A DNA stretch of 64,000 bases, from positions 248,001 to 312,000 of the forward strand of contig NZ_JAGO01000012.1 of assembly GCF_000526695.1 (NCBI RefSeq), in the 5' to 3' direction. Shown piece by piece: positions 54,400 through 64,000 of the stretch. This DNA is from Carnimonas nigrificans ATCC BAA-78. GTDB taxonomy: Bacteria; Pseudomonadota; Gammaproteobacteria; Pseudomonadales; Halomonadaceae. The notes below the pieces were generated by a model, which did not search any database, was not told the DNA's origin, and saw only the letters and a list, made by a program, of their open reading frames with translations. Both the position numbers and the translations under genes were made by a program. Each line of letters begins with the position of its first letter. The first letter of the stretch is position 1.

Positions 54400-56745
54400 C
54401 TACGACACGCCCACAGGCAAGGTAAAACAGCTCAGCTCGGGTAGCTCACCTGACCAGGCGGTTATCTCCACCAGTGTGCTCATGGCGCTGGTGCCTTGGG
54501 TCAAGGGGGAGCTGGGGCGATCAGCAGTAACGACATTGGGGTTACCGTGACGCTCCACGCCCGACGCCTTCGCTTCGCTGAAATCAAGACCGGGATCGAA
54601 CCACGCACCGGTTGCCAGTTTGATGACGCCCGGCGTGATGCCATCATCAATGGACACGACAGCAATACAGGCACCGCGGTCGTTGAAGACCTTCACCAGT
54701 TGCCCATCGCTGAGACCACGCTGGGCAGCATCCCTTGGTGATACCGACACAGGTTCGCGACCGTGGGAGCGCGTGCCTTGACTAAGCGCTGAGTGATCAA
54801 GCTGGCTATGCAGCTTATTGGCTGGCTGACTGGAGATCAGATGGAGCGGAAAGCGCATCGCCTGCTCTGCACCCAGCCATTCAATAGGCTCCTTCCACTG
54901 TGGATGCCCAGCCAGGCCGTTAGCACTGAACGCTGCTATTTCCGGATGGAACAGCATGATCCGCCCTGATGGTGTTGCAAGCGGTGCGCCTTCAGGGTTT
55001 TCTCGAAAACGCGCCCAAAGCCCAGGAGAACGGCGGCTGCCATCAGGCTCCCGACCAAACTCAACCACTCCGGCAGCCTTGAGCGCTTCAATATCGGCGG
55101 GAAGCGTAACCCCCTGCTGCTCGGCACGCTGGCGAGCTTCAGCATAGAGTGTGGCGAGCCAGCCTTGTTCATCATGGCCTGCATTGAAGGCTGCATTGAT
55201 GTCCAAACGCTCCGCCAGCGCCGTGAAGATCGCATGATCGTTCCAGGCATCGCACGGTGCCTCGGTGAGTTTATGCATTGCCATGATATAGCCATTGCCA
55301 GAGGCATAGCCGATGTCTTCTCGTTCAAGCGTTGTCGTGGCCGGCAGTACAATATCAGCCATGCGCGCATTGGCGGTCCAGAATTGCTCATTGGCAATAA
55401 TGGTGTCCGGTTGCTGCCACGCCCGACACAAACGGTTCAAATCCTGGTGGTGGTGGAATGGATTGCCACCCGCCCAGTGCATCAGACGAATATGCGGGTA
55501 GTGACGCCAGCGGTTTTCGAACGTATAGCGCTCACCAGGGTGAAGCAGCATATCCGCGATGCGTGCCACGGGAATAAACTGATCCACCCGATTGATACCA
55601 CGCTCAAGACGCGGGCCGGAAATTCGTTGTCCACCATAGCCCATCGAATTGGTGGAACCGTAGCCAAATGAAAAGCCGCCTCCCGGCAAGCCTAGCTGTC
55701 CAAGCAATGCCGCCAAAGCCAGTGCCGCCCACAGGGGCTGTTCGCCATTTTCAGCTCGCTGGATACCCCAGGCCAGATTGATTAACACCCGTCGCTGCTG
55801 ACGCTGGCAATTAATCAGCAGAGAACCCAGTTCATGAATGCGGGCAGCGTCGATGCCCGTAATGGCAGCCGCCCATTCGCCATCCTTGGCAACGCCGTCG
55901 ATCACGCCCAGCACATAATCAGCGTAGTGCTGATAACCACTGGTGCAGCGCTCGATAAAGTGGTGGTCATGGGCATTATTGACGATGAGCTGATGCGCCA
56001 GGGCGAGCAGCAGCGCCGTATCGGTGGATGGCCTGATGGGTAGCCATTGGCAGCGCTGATCCAGCTCGGGAGCTTCCAGCACCTGATGCCGAATCGGGCT
56101 GATATTGTAGAGCACAGCGCCCTTGTCAAGCAGATGACGAATACCGTCAGCCGCCAGATGCCGCCCTGCGCCAGAAGACTCGATCTGGCTGTTCTTGGTC
56201 GGCAGGCCCCCAAAACAGAGCATCACATCGGTATGATCTGCCAGCGTCTGCCAACCATCGGCCTCACCCATCAAGGTATAGAGAGAGGCGGCAATCATCG
56301 GCATCAGCGATTCTGCCGTACCAAAGCTATAGGTGTTACGACTCGCCACAAAGCCGCCGAGCGCGTTGTAAAAACGCCGTGCCTGAGTTTGTGAATGATG
56401 AAACCGGCCAGCACTCGACCAGCCATAAGGCGCTGCGTAGACGGCCTCATTGCCGTATTCACTGATCACTCGGGTGATTTCGTCAGCGATCAAATCAAGC
56501 ACCTGCGGCCACTCGACCTCAACGAACTCATCGCTGCCGCGCCGACCATTGGCAGGGCCTGGGCCATTCTCCAGCCACCCCTTGCGCACCGCAGGGCGCT
56601 TGACCCTCAACGGGCTAGCGCTGGCCTGCCATTGGTAGCGGCCGATCGGTGACGGTGCAGGGTCGCCGCGCCACGGCACCAGACGCTCAGTATGCTGCTC
56701 ATCAAATTGATAAATGCCCCAATGGCTAAGAGTAAAACGCTGCAT
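54400..56745 (-). CDS. Molybdopterin oxidoreductase of the BisC/TorA type
   Basis: A 781-residue DMSO-reductase-family enzyme. The Mo-ligand serine lies in YGWSSAGRFHHSQ near 107-119. No Fe-S Cys cluster and no Tat signal are present at the N-terminus, so it is cytoplasmic like BisC, which reduces biotin sulphoxide and methionine sulphoxide. Other motifs are SYSFGTAES-type, GGNPFHHHQDLNRL near 420, ANEQFWTANARMADIVLP, and GHPQWKEPIEWLG. No redox partner gene is adjacent. Substrate uncertain. Confidence 0.85.
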   Translation of the reverse strand: MQRFTLSHWGIYQFDEQHTERLVPWRGDPAPSPIGRYQWQASASPLRVKRPAVRKGWLENGPGPANGRRGSDEFVEVEWPQVLDLIADEITRVISEYGNEAVYAAPYGWSSAGRFHHSQTQARRFYNALGGFVASRNTYSFGTAESLMPMIAASLYTLMGEADGWQTLADHTDVMLCFGGLPTKNSQIESSGAGRHLAADGIRHLLDKGAVLYNISPIRHQVLEAPELDQRCQWLPIRPSTDTALLLALAHQLIVNNAHDHHFIERCTSGYQHYADYVLGVIDGVAKDGEWAAAITGIDAARIHELGSLLINCQRQQRRVLINLAWGIQRAENGEQPLWAALALAALLGQLGLPGGGFSFGYGSTNSMGYGGQRISGPRLERGINRVDQFIPVARIADMLLHPGERYTFENRWRHYPHIRLMHWAGGNPFHHHQDLNRLCRAWQQPDTIIANEQFWTANARMADIVLPATTTLEREDIGYASGNGYIMAMHKLTEAPCDAWNDHAIFTALAERLDINAAFNAGHDEQGWLATLYAEARQRAEQQGVTLPADIEALKAAGVVEFGREPDGSRRSPGLWARFRENPEGAPLATPSGRIMLFHPEIAAFSANGLAGHPQWKEPIEWLGAEQAMRFPLHLISSQPANKLHSQLDHSALSQGTRSHGREPVSVSPRDAAQRGLSDGQLVKVFNDRGACIAVVSIDDGITPGVIKLATGAWFDPGLDFSEAKASGVERHGNPNVVTADRPSSPLTQGTSAMSTLVEITAWSGELPELSCFTLPVGVS

Positions 56746-56923
56746 AAGGCTCTTGAATGGCTCTTGAGTAGTAAAAAAGAAGGTAAATAGTGACGACCAC
56801 CGTAGCCTTCCCCACGATAGGTGGGAACAGCAGGTGGGAATAGCACTAACCGCATACAGGCAGGGTGAGAAGCGTGTAAACTCTGCCCCATTCCCTTTTG
56901 ATGACGACCCTATCCGATTGCAT

Positions 56924-57724
56924 ATGCCCTACCGTTGCCCGCTTTGCCGACTTCCGCTGCACCCGCTCTCCGCTGGATGGGGGTGTCAAAGCGGCCACCG
57001 TTTTGACTGTGCCAGGGAAGGCTATGTGCATTTGCTGCCGCCCAACCGCAAGCACTCGAAAGCGCCGGGCGATGAAAAAGGCATGGTGCAGGCGCGCCGT
57101 CGCTTTCTGGAAGCGGGTCATTACCAGCCATTGGCAAACCACCTGAAGCAGCAGAGCGCTCATCTCGCCCCATCACGGCTGCTCGATATTGGCTGCGGTG
57201 AAGGTTACTTTACTGCGGCGTTGGCTGAGGCTTCCCCCGCCACGGAGAGCTACGGGGTGGATATCAGCAAGAATGCCGTGCAGAAGGCCGCCAAAAGATA
57301 CCCGAAGATACGCTTTTGTGTGGCATCCAACCACGATTTGCCTTTCGAGGATCACGCCTTTGACCTGATTGTGCGCACCTATGCGCCGAGCAGCGATGCC
57401 GAGCTTGCGCGTCTTGTGTCCCCTGACGGTCAGCTCATCATCGTAACGCCTGGCCCTCACCATTTGCGTGAATTGCGCGAGCGTATCTATCAGCAGGTGA
57501 ACGATCATGACGAAACATCCAGCGCCCCGACAGGCTTCATGCTTATCGACAGTCAGCGTATTGAGCACCACATAGCCCCGAGTGGCGCTGAAGCCCTCGA
57601 CCTGCTGACCATGACCCCGTTTGGCTGGCACGCCTCGATCGAGTTGAAAAATGCGTTAGCGAATGAAGCTCAGGTGCCGTTGAGCACCGACTTTATTATT
57701 CAGCGCTACCAATTGCAGCGTTAG
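56924..57724 (+). CDS. rlmA: 23S rRNA (guanine745-N1)-methyltransferase
   Basis: Methylates G745 of 23S rRNA. The N-terminal zinc site is PYRCPLCRLPL near 2-12 and GWGCQSGHRFDCAREGYVHLLP. The SAM-binding domain follows with LLDIGCGEGYFTAAL near 86-100 and GVDISKNAV. I start at the ATG at 56924, where the conserved zinc motif begins; the frame opens at 56834. At 266 residues it is normal. Confidence 0.9.
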   Translation: MPYRCPLCRLPLHPLSAGWGCQSGHRFDCAREGYVHLLPPNRKHSKAPGDEKGMVQARRRFLEAGHYQPLANHLKQQSAHLAPSRLLDIGCGEGYFTAALAEASPATESYGVDISKNAVQKAAKRYPKIRFCVASNHDLPFEDHAFDLIVRTYAPSSDAELARLVSPDGQLIIVTPGPHHLRELRERIYQQVNDHDETSSAPTGFMLIDSQRIEHHIAPSGAEALDLLTMTPFGWHASIELKNALANEAQVPLSTDFIIQRYQLQR

Positions 57725-58118
57725 CCCAGGGCCTGGAAGATGTGGGGATACTACCTGCGAACACACTACGCCCGCTAACGGTCACGCATCGCAACGTGTC
57801 TATCGCGGGTAAATAGTCCCAACCCCAAACAGAACGCCACACGCAAACTGGAGCAGCCCCTGCTCAATACCACCATGACGATAGTGAAGCAGTTCATCAG
57901 TCGCCGGCAGCTCGACAGCTTCATCATTAAGGAAGTGCTTCTCTGAACCGCCGACAGTCGCATGCCCAGGGCGTGAGCGATGTAGAAAGCAGAGTCATCG
58001 GCACCACGCCGTTCATGTCATGTTCAAACAAACAGCGCTCGCGCGTACCTAGCAACGCAACGAAGCGCTTCCTGAACACCTTTCCTTCATATATTTCCAG
58101 CTCCTTCCTACGGCTGGT
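57725..58118 (-). pseudogene. Decayed reading frame between rlmA and yihY
   Basis: On the minus strand one frame is open from just after yihY down to a TAA at 57927. It contains KVFRKRFVALLGTRERCLFEHD and MNGVVPMTLLSTSLTPWACD. A second frame, ending in TAG at 57800, contains DEAVELPATDELLHYRHGG and QGLLQFACGVLFGVG. The two overlap near 57930-57970, as expected if one coding sequence has suffered a frameshift. No family recognised. The rest of the region shows nothing else. Confidence 0.4.
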
Positions 58119-59405
58119 TTATGGTGCTTCTTCTTCGTGTTGATCAAACAGTCTGGCAACCGGCGTCGCCAGCATACTGCGGCGTTGCCGGCGGGATTCT
58201 TCCAACGCTCGGTTCAGGATATCTATATCGACATACCGCGCCAGCGACGCAGGTGCCTCTTCCTCCGGCACTCTCCACGGTAGCTGATCAATCAGCTGCC
58301 ATAGCGGCAGGGTCTCCATGGAGCGTGCCAGCACCCACTGCTGCTCGTCGGACTCTACCAGCCAGCCGTTTTCGATCAGTGGCGTGAGAACACTCTGGGC
58401 ATTTCCACCCAGACGCTCCTTGATATCAGCCGTTGCGACCAGTTCGCCTTTGCGCTGACTGTGATAGAGCCACGCCAGCACCTGCAACGCCTGCCATAGC
58501 GGCGGCTGCCGAGCGTATTCGCCACTGCGGGTTTCGCCCAGCCAGGAGATGATCTCCGCCCCCAGCAGCACGATAAGCCAGGTGACATAAATCCATAGCA
58601 GGAAGAGCGGCACCGCCGCAAAGGCGCCGTAAATCAACTGATAGGAAGGGAAATTGGCGACATACAGGCTGAAACCAAATTTCGCCAGCTCGATCAACAG
58701 CGCCGTGACCGCCGCCCCGATCGCCGCATAGGCCAGGCGCACACGGGTATTGGGAATGACCATGTAGACAAACAGCAGCGCCAGAAAGCTGAACAGCGGC
58801 GAGAGCAGATGCAGCAAACGCTCGTAGCCCACCCCTTCTACGGCACTACTCACCATGCTCAATGAGGTAGCGTAGGAAGAGAGTGCAAACCCGGCACCGA
58901 TCAAAATAGGCCCTAATGTAAGTATTGCCCAGTAGCGAAGGAAGCCAGCGACCCCCTTGCGATTGCCGGTCGTCTGCCAGATCGAATTGAATGCGCTTTC
59001 GACGCTGACCATCATCATTACCGCCGTCACGAACAGGAATCCGACGCCCACGAGGGTCAGGTTACGTGCCTGACTGGAGAAATTGTTGAGCTGCTCGCGT
59101 ACCACTTCACCGGTAGCAGGCACAAACTGGTCGAACAGAAACTGCTGCGCCTGGTCACCTGCCCCCTGAAACTCGGGCACGGCAGAGAGAATGCTGTACA
59201 CCACTGCCGTCAGCGGGACTACCGCAAACAGCGTGGTATAGGTCAGGGAAGCCGCCGTTTTCATCACATCGTGACGCATAAAGCGCTTGTATAGCTCATT
59301 CAACGCCGGCCATAAATAGCGACGCTCGTTATGGTTTTCATGGTTATCGAGTGGCAGCGACGCCAACCGCTTAAGCCAGTTCCATTGCATCCGTGCGCAT
59401 CCCAT
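58119..59405 (-). CDS. YihY/BrkB family inner-membrane protein
   Basis: A 428-residue polytopic protein with six hydrophobic segments. The family core MKTAASLTYTTLFAVVPLTAV lies near 48-68, with GFLFVTAVMMMVSVESAFNSIW and LLWIYVTWLIVLLGAEI later. The C-terminal soluble helical region (about 310-428) is longer than E. coli YihY. Once called RNase BN, but that activity belongs to another gene. The in-frame ATG at 59390 is an alternative start. Confidence 0.9.
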   Translation of the reverse strand: MGCARMQWNWLKRLASLPLDNHENHNERRYLWPALNELYKRFMRHDVMKTAASLTYTTLFAVVPLTAVVYSILSAVPEFQGAGDQAQQFLFDQFVPATGEVVREQLNNFSSQARNLTLVGVGFLFVTAVMMMVSVESAFNSIWQTTGNRKGVAGFLRYWAILTLGPILIGAGFALSSYATSLSMVSSAVEGVGYERLLHLLSPLFSFLALLFVYMVIPNTRVRLAYAAIGAAVTALLIELAKFGFSLYVANFPSYQLIYGAFAAVPLFLLWIYVTWLIVLLGAEIISWLGETRSGEYARQPPLWQALQVLAWLYHSQRKGELVATADIKERLGGNAQSVLTPLIENGWLVESDEQQWVLARSMETLPLWQLIDQLPWRVPEEEAPASLARYVDIDILNRALEESRRQRRSMLATPVARLFDQHEEEAP

Positions 59406-59469
59406 ATTGAAAATATGCCTGTTGGCCGTCGATCCCGACCCCGTAGCAGCGATAGCATGAGTATAATAG

Positions 59470-60779
<1,310 letters not shown>

Positions 60780-60828
60780 TGTTTTAACGACCGCTCTTCA
60801 TTTCATTCAACCTTCATTGGCAGCCCAC

Positions 60829-60873
60829 GCGGTTAACCCAGGCGCGGTTAATCCAGGCGCGGTTAATCCAGGC
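60829..60873. repeat. Three 15-bp tandem repeats at the 3' end of the pat gene
   Basis: GCGGTTAAYCCAGGC occurs three times head to tail. On the minus strand each unit has the form CGCCTGGRTTAACCG, so each carries an in-frame TAA. The first unit supplies the stop of the pat gene. Confidence 0.92.
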
Positions 60874-63712
60874 GCAGGCGCTGCCAATCCTCGGTGGCTT
60901 CATTCACCTGTAGAGTGGCTATGTATAGCTGCGCCTGAGCATCTTCATACAGGTTGAACTCAAGCCCTTCCAACAGCGCATACATGGCGTGATTGTCCCG
61001 CATGATTTCGCCATACAGCTCAATAATGCCGGTATTGCGTGCATAGGTGATCGCCTTCTTCATCAGCTTAAGCCCCAGCCCCTGCCGCTGATGGTCGTCG
61101 CGCACCACCAGAGAAAATTCGCTGCGCAGGTTATCGCTGTCGGTTTTCAGTCTCACCACACCCAATAACGCCCCGCTTTCATGTTCAGGCAGCACCAGCG
61201 GATCGGGGGCTTCGGCCATACCATCAGACATCTGCAAGGGGGAGAAATACTCCACCACAAACGCCATCTCGCGGTCGTAATCAATCGCCGCAAACTGCGC
61301 CAGTTCACGCTGGCTCAGGGTGGCCTTGGTCTGGAAATAGCGGAAGCGCTGGCTACGGGCGCTCAGGTGGGTGTGAAACTCCTCGATCAGCGCCGCATCT
61401 TCAGCGCGTACAGGGCGAATGACCTCAACGCCACCCTCGGAGTGCGTGCCGACTTCCTTCAGTCCTTCCGGATATGGCCGAATCGCCTGACGTGCAGCCG
61501 GCCCCAGTGACGCCGCGTAATCCAGCACTACCAGCTCGCCAGCTCCCAATGCCACCGGATGCAGTTCCAGCGCCTCAAGATACGGCAGGTCGGCACACAT
61601 CTGAGACAGCGTTACCAGCAGACGGGAGAGCTGCCCCATGGCGGCGTCCAGCCGTTCGCTGTCATCACTCAAGCGTTCGCACAGCAGGGCGTAAATGGTG
61701 CTGCGCTGAATCATCTGCACCGCCAGCGCGGTATTCAGAGGTGGCAGCGCTACCTGACGATCACTGTAAATATCGCTGCTGTAACCGGCACGTCCGAATA
61801 CAACAACCGGCCCGAATATCGCATCACGGGTAATACCTGCCGAAATGGTCAGGTCACTGCGCGCACCTCGCATGCCTTGAATGGCAAAGCCGTAAGGTTG
61901 CGTATGGGGTTGCTGCTCGCTGATCGTTTCACCGATCACCTCAATGGCATCACGCATCGCCGAAGGGGTGACCACATCCTGAATCAGGGTGTGCTGGCGC
62001 GGGGTGGTGCCTCTGACATCAAAGTGATCGTGCCCGTTGAAGGGCAAACTGTAGTCAGCATGCAGCGCCTTGACGGCATGCGCCCCGAACAGGCGCTGGG
62101 CAATCTCTTCACCGTCAGCCGCGGATTCAACGTATTCGGTCTGGGCTACATTAATACCGTAGCCGCGCAGTAGCTGATCAATCTGCTGACGACGCAGCGT
62201 GGTTTGGCCGTCGCGATAAGCACCTTCTACCAAACTGCCTACCCGTTCGCGCTGTTCGCTTGAGGTGAGATAACCGCTCAGGTGCGGCCGCTGCCATAAA
62301 AGCTCCTGTACGCGCTGATAGCGATTCAGTGCGATAAATGCGGTGATCGCGCGCTCAGGGGTAGCAAAACAGGCAATATTGGCGCGCGAAAAATAGTGGC
62401 GCGCACCGCTGGAATACTGGGTGCCCATCCACGCCGCCAGCAGGGGGCGGTCAAGCGTTTCGGCAATGTTGATAACGGCTCGCGCAGTCACATCGGGGGG
62501 TGCCATGCGAGTTGGCCCATGCAGAACCAAAAACGCATCAATACCAGGGTCATCCGCCAGGATGGTCAAGGCATCGGTAAAGTCCTGCACGGAAGCCGTA
62601 CTGCCCAGATCGAGAGGGGCCAGCGGATGCCCTTCTCGCAGCAGGCCCCGTTCAATCAGGGCCTGGCGGCTCTGCTCACTGGGTACTGCTTGAGTACCAC
62701 CGGCCCTCAACGCCTCGCTGGCGAGCAGCGAGGGTGCCGAGCCATTGGCGATAATCATCAGCCGTGGCCCGCGATAGCGCGGACGGATGCGCGAAATCAC
62801 TTCCAGCACGTCGTACAGTTCGTCGATGGAGTCGATACGCAAGGTGCCTGCACGCCGCAGCGCAGCATCCACAATATCGCTGCGCCGCGTAATGCCCGGC
62901 ACTGGTGGCAGCTCGCGCTGCGCCGACGACTCAGGGCTGGTTCCGCCGATCGCCAGCACCACACAGCGTCGTGAGGCTTCCCGCAGCGCAGAGATAAAGT
63001 GGCGCGCATCGTCGATGCGATCGACGTTGAGCACAATCGCCTGGGTACGAGTGCGCTGGGCAATGAAATCGAGCATGTCGGACAGCCGCACATCCACGCT
63101 GTCACCGAGCGAGATCAGGTGCGACATGCCAATGCCGTGCAGACGCGACCAGCTCGCCATCACTGCCCCCAGCATGCCGGACTGACCGAGATAGGCCAGA
63201 TGTCCGCGCAGCGGCGCATGCGCCGCAAAGGTGGCGTTAAGACGGGTTTCAGGCACCGCCACGCCAACGCAATCAGGGCCAATCACGCGCATGCGATGAC
63301 GCAGTGCGATCTCGCTGATCTGAGCCCGTAGCTGACCGGGGTCGATTTGGGAGCGATGCCCCGCATCGTCATCACGCAGCACAATCACCGCCTTGATCCC
63401 AAGGGCGCCCAAACGCTCAAGCAGATCGGCAATTCGGGTGAGGGGCACGCAGGTAATCGCCAGATCCACGGAAGCGCTAAGGTCAGCCAGTCGCTCAAGG
63501 GCGTAACAGCCTGAGCGCTGCGCCAGTCCTACACTGTAAAGCGCGCCGCCAAAGCCGCCTTCCACCAGGTTATCCAGCACGGCTTCAGCGAGCGCAGGCG
63601 CGTCGGGATCAGCCACCAGCAGTAGTGAACCCGGTGAGAAAAAACGGCGCAGAAAACGAGTTCCGCCCACATGGCGGGGCGAAGCATCGGTTTCAGGGTA
63701 GACGTGTGACAA
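60863..63712 (-). CDS. pat: Bifunctional acyl-CoA synthetase-like / GNAT protein acetyltransferase
   Basis: A 949-residue protein of the Pat/YfiQ (PatZ) type that acetylates lysines of metabolic enzymes. An N-terminal CoA-binding, succinyl-CoA-synthetase-like part (LGQSGMLGAVMASW near 172, SLGDSVDVRLSDMLDF near 197) precedes an ATP-grasp-like domain (about 490-720). A C-terminal GNAT domain carries the acetyl-CoA motif RQGLGLKLMKKAITYA near 870-890. Its stop lies in the tandem repeat at 60829-60873. Confidence 0.9.
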   Translation of the reverse strand: MSHVYPETDASPRHVGGTRFLRRFFSPGSLLLVADPDAPALAEAVLDNLVEGGFGGALYSVGLAQRSGCYALERLADLSASVDLAITCVPLTRIADLLERLGALGIKAVIVLRDDDAGHRSQIDPGQLRAQISEIALRHRMRVIGPDCVGVAVPETRLNATFAAHAPLRGHLAYLGQSGMLGAVMASWSRLHGIGMSHLISLGDSVDVRLSDMLDFIAQRTRTQAIVLNVDRIDDARHFISALREASRRCVVLAIGGTSPESSAQRELPPVPGITRRSDIVDAALRRAGTLRIDSIDELYDVLEVISRIRPRYRGPRLMIIANGSAPSLLASEALRAGGTQAVPSEQSRQALIERGLLREGHPLAPLDLGSTASVQDFTDALTILADDPGIDAFLVLHGPTRMAPPDVTARAVINIAETLDRPLLAAWMGTQYSSGARHYFSRANIACFATPERAITAFIALNRYQRVQELLWQRPHLSGYLTSSEQRERVGSLVEGAYRDGQTTLRRQQIDQLLRGYGINVAQTEYVESAADGEEIAQRLFGAHAVKALHADYSLPFNGHDHFDVRGTTPRQHTLIQDVVTPSAMRDAIEVIGETISEQQPHTQPYGFAIQGMRGARSDLTISAGITRDAIFGPVVVFGRAGYSSDIYSDRQVALPPLNTALAVQMIQRSTIYALLCERLSDDSERLDAAMGQLSRLLVTLSQMCADLPYLEALELHPVALGAGELVVLDYAASLGPAARQAIRPYPEGLKEVGTHSEGGVEVIRPVRAEDAALIEEFHTHLSARSQRFRYFQTKATLSQRELAQFAAIDYDREMAFVVEYFSPLQMSDGMAEAPDPLVLPEHESGALLGVVRLKTDSDNLRSEFSLVVRDDHQRQGLGLKLMKKAITYARNTGIIELYGEIMRDNHAMYALLEGLEFNLYEDAQAQLYIATLQVNEATEDWQRLRLD

Positions 63713-64000
63713 GGTAACCTCACGATCAGCTCAAGGGCAGGCGTCTTATTGCATGAGACAGGCTGCCACCTGGCATGGATGGTAGTGCGACGCCGACAAC
63801 AGGCGCATTGGGTATTGTTGTTATGCCCCTGGGGCGGTATGGGAGAAGGTGCCAACAGCAGCACTTTGGCCACTGACATGGCACGCCATGCGCATGACGT
63901 GTGACCTTCCCGCCAGTCAGATGGCGCCTATGATGCCTCAAGTCGATGGTGGTTGGCTGTACAACCAACGTATACGACCAAGGTCTCGGCATCACCATCA
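63713..64000. other. Region upstream of pat to the window edge
   Basis: About 290 bases. The open frames here overlap one another on the minus strand and none has a ribosome-binding site or recognisable product. GTTGGCTGTACAACCAAC near 63952 is a small inverted repeat. The pat promoter must lie here. Confidence 0.45.

Overview
The window looks like chromosomal DNA of a gammaproteobacterium, most likely of the halophilic Oceanospirillales/Halomonas type. The support is the gene content (mltD-gloB-yafS-rnhA-dnaQ, cysB, nfuA, metH, YhhQ, RlmA and Pat/YfiQ homologues), the moderately GC-rich coding sequence and several very acidic proteins. Genus assignment is inference. No phage, insertion sequence or CRISPR array is visible. 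One tRNA gene (Pro, anticodon GGG) and one cobalamin riboswitch are present.

Layout. 1-7.5 kb is a late cobalamin block: cobO and a fused ChlI/ChlD-type chelatase ATPase on the minus strand behind a B12 riboswitch, with cobT-cobS-cobU-cobC-cbiB-bluB divergent from them. 7.5-9.8 kb holds small genes (lipoprotein, ElaA, DUF1737, an acidic protein, a small membrane protein). 10-14 kb is a complete arginine-to-putrescine operon (aguB-aguA-speA). 14.6-17.4 kb is an AT-rich accessory patch next to the 3' end of tRNA-Pro: a DGQHR/DndB-like gene and a divergent DUF2441-like gene share an intergenic region with repeated CCTGG motifs. 17.5-29.5 kb is mostly core: Pmp3, CidA/CidB-like pair, YafV, MltD, GloB, YafS, RNase HI, DnaQ, NudC, SohB, YhhQ, YbfF, MntR.

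30-36 kb carries an MFS transporter divergent from a four-enzyme tetronate/threonate catabolic cluster (ltnD-otnK-otnI-regulator-otnC), with two inverted repeats between them. 36-39.8 kb is a second accessory patch: an unrecognised AT-rich gene with an apparent helix-turn-helix and zinc ribbon, an ORF fragment, and three exported or lipoprotein genes. 39.8-49 kb holds DUF2231 plus a PQQ-type sugar dehydrogenase, cysB, zur-hisI-yidD, sufE, a KfrA-like coiled-coil DNA-binding protein, DUF445 and mntH. 49.4-64 kb holds nfuA, metH, a BisC-type molybdoenzyme, rlmA, a decayed reading frame, yihY, wrbA, pdxH and the large Pat-type acetyltransferase.

Functional links. The cobalamin genes make the cofactor used by MetH 45 kb away. 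MntR is the likely regulator of MntH, and a near-perfect palindrome lies upstream of mntH. NfuA and SufE serve Fe-S assembly. The most novel-looking parts are the tRNA-adjacent DGQHR/DUF2441 pair with its repeated operator-like motif and the orphan HTH/zinc-ribbon protein at 36.2 kb.
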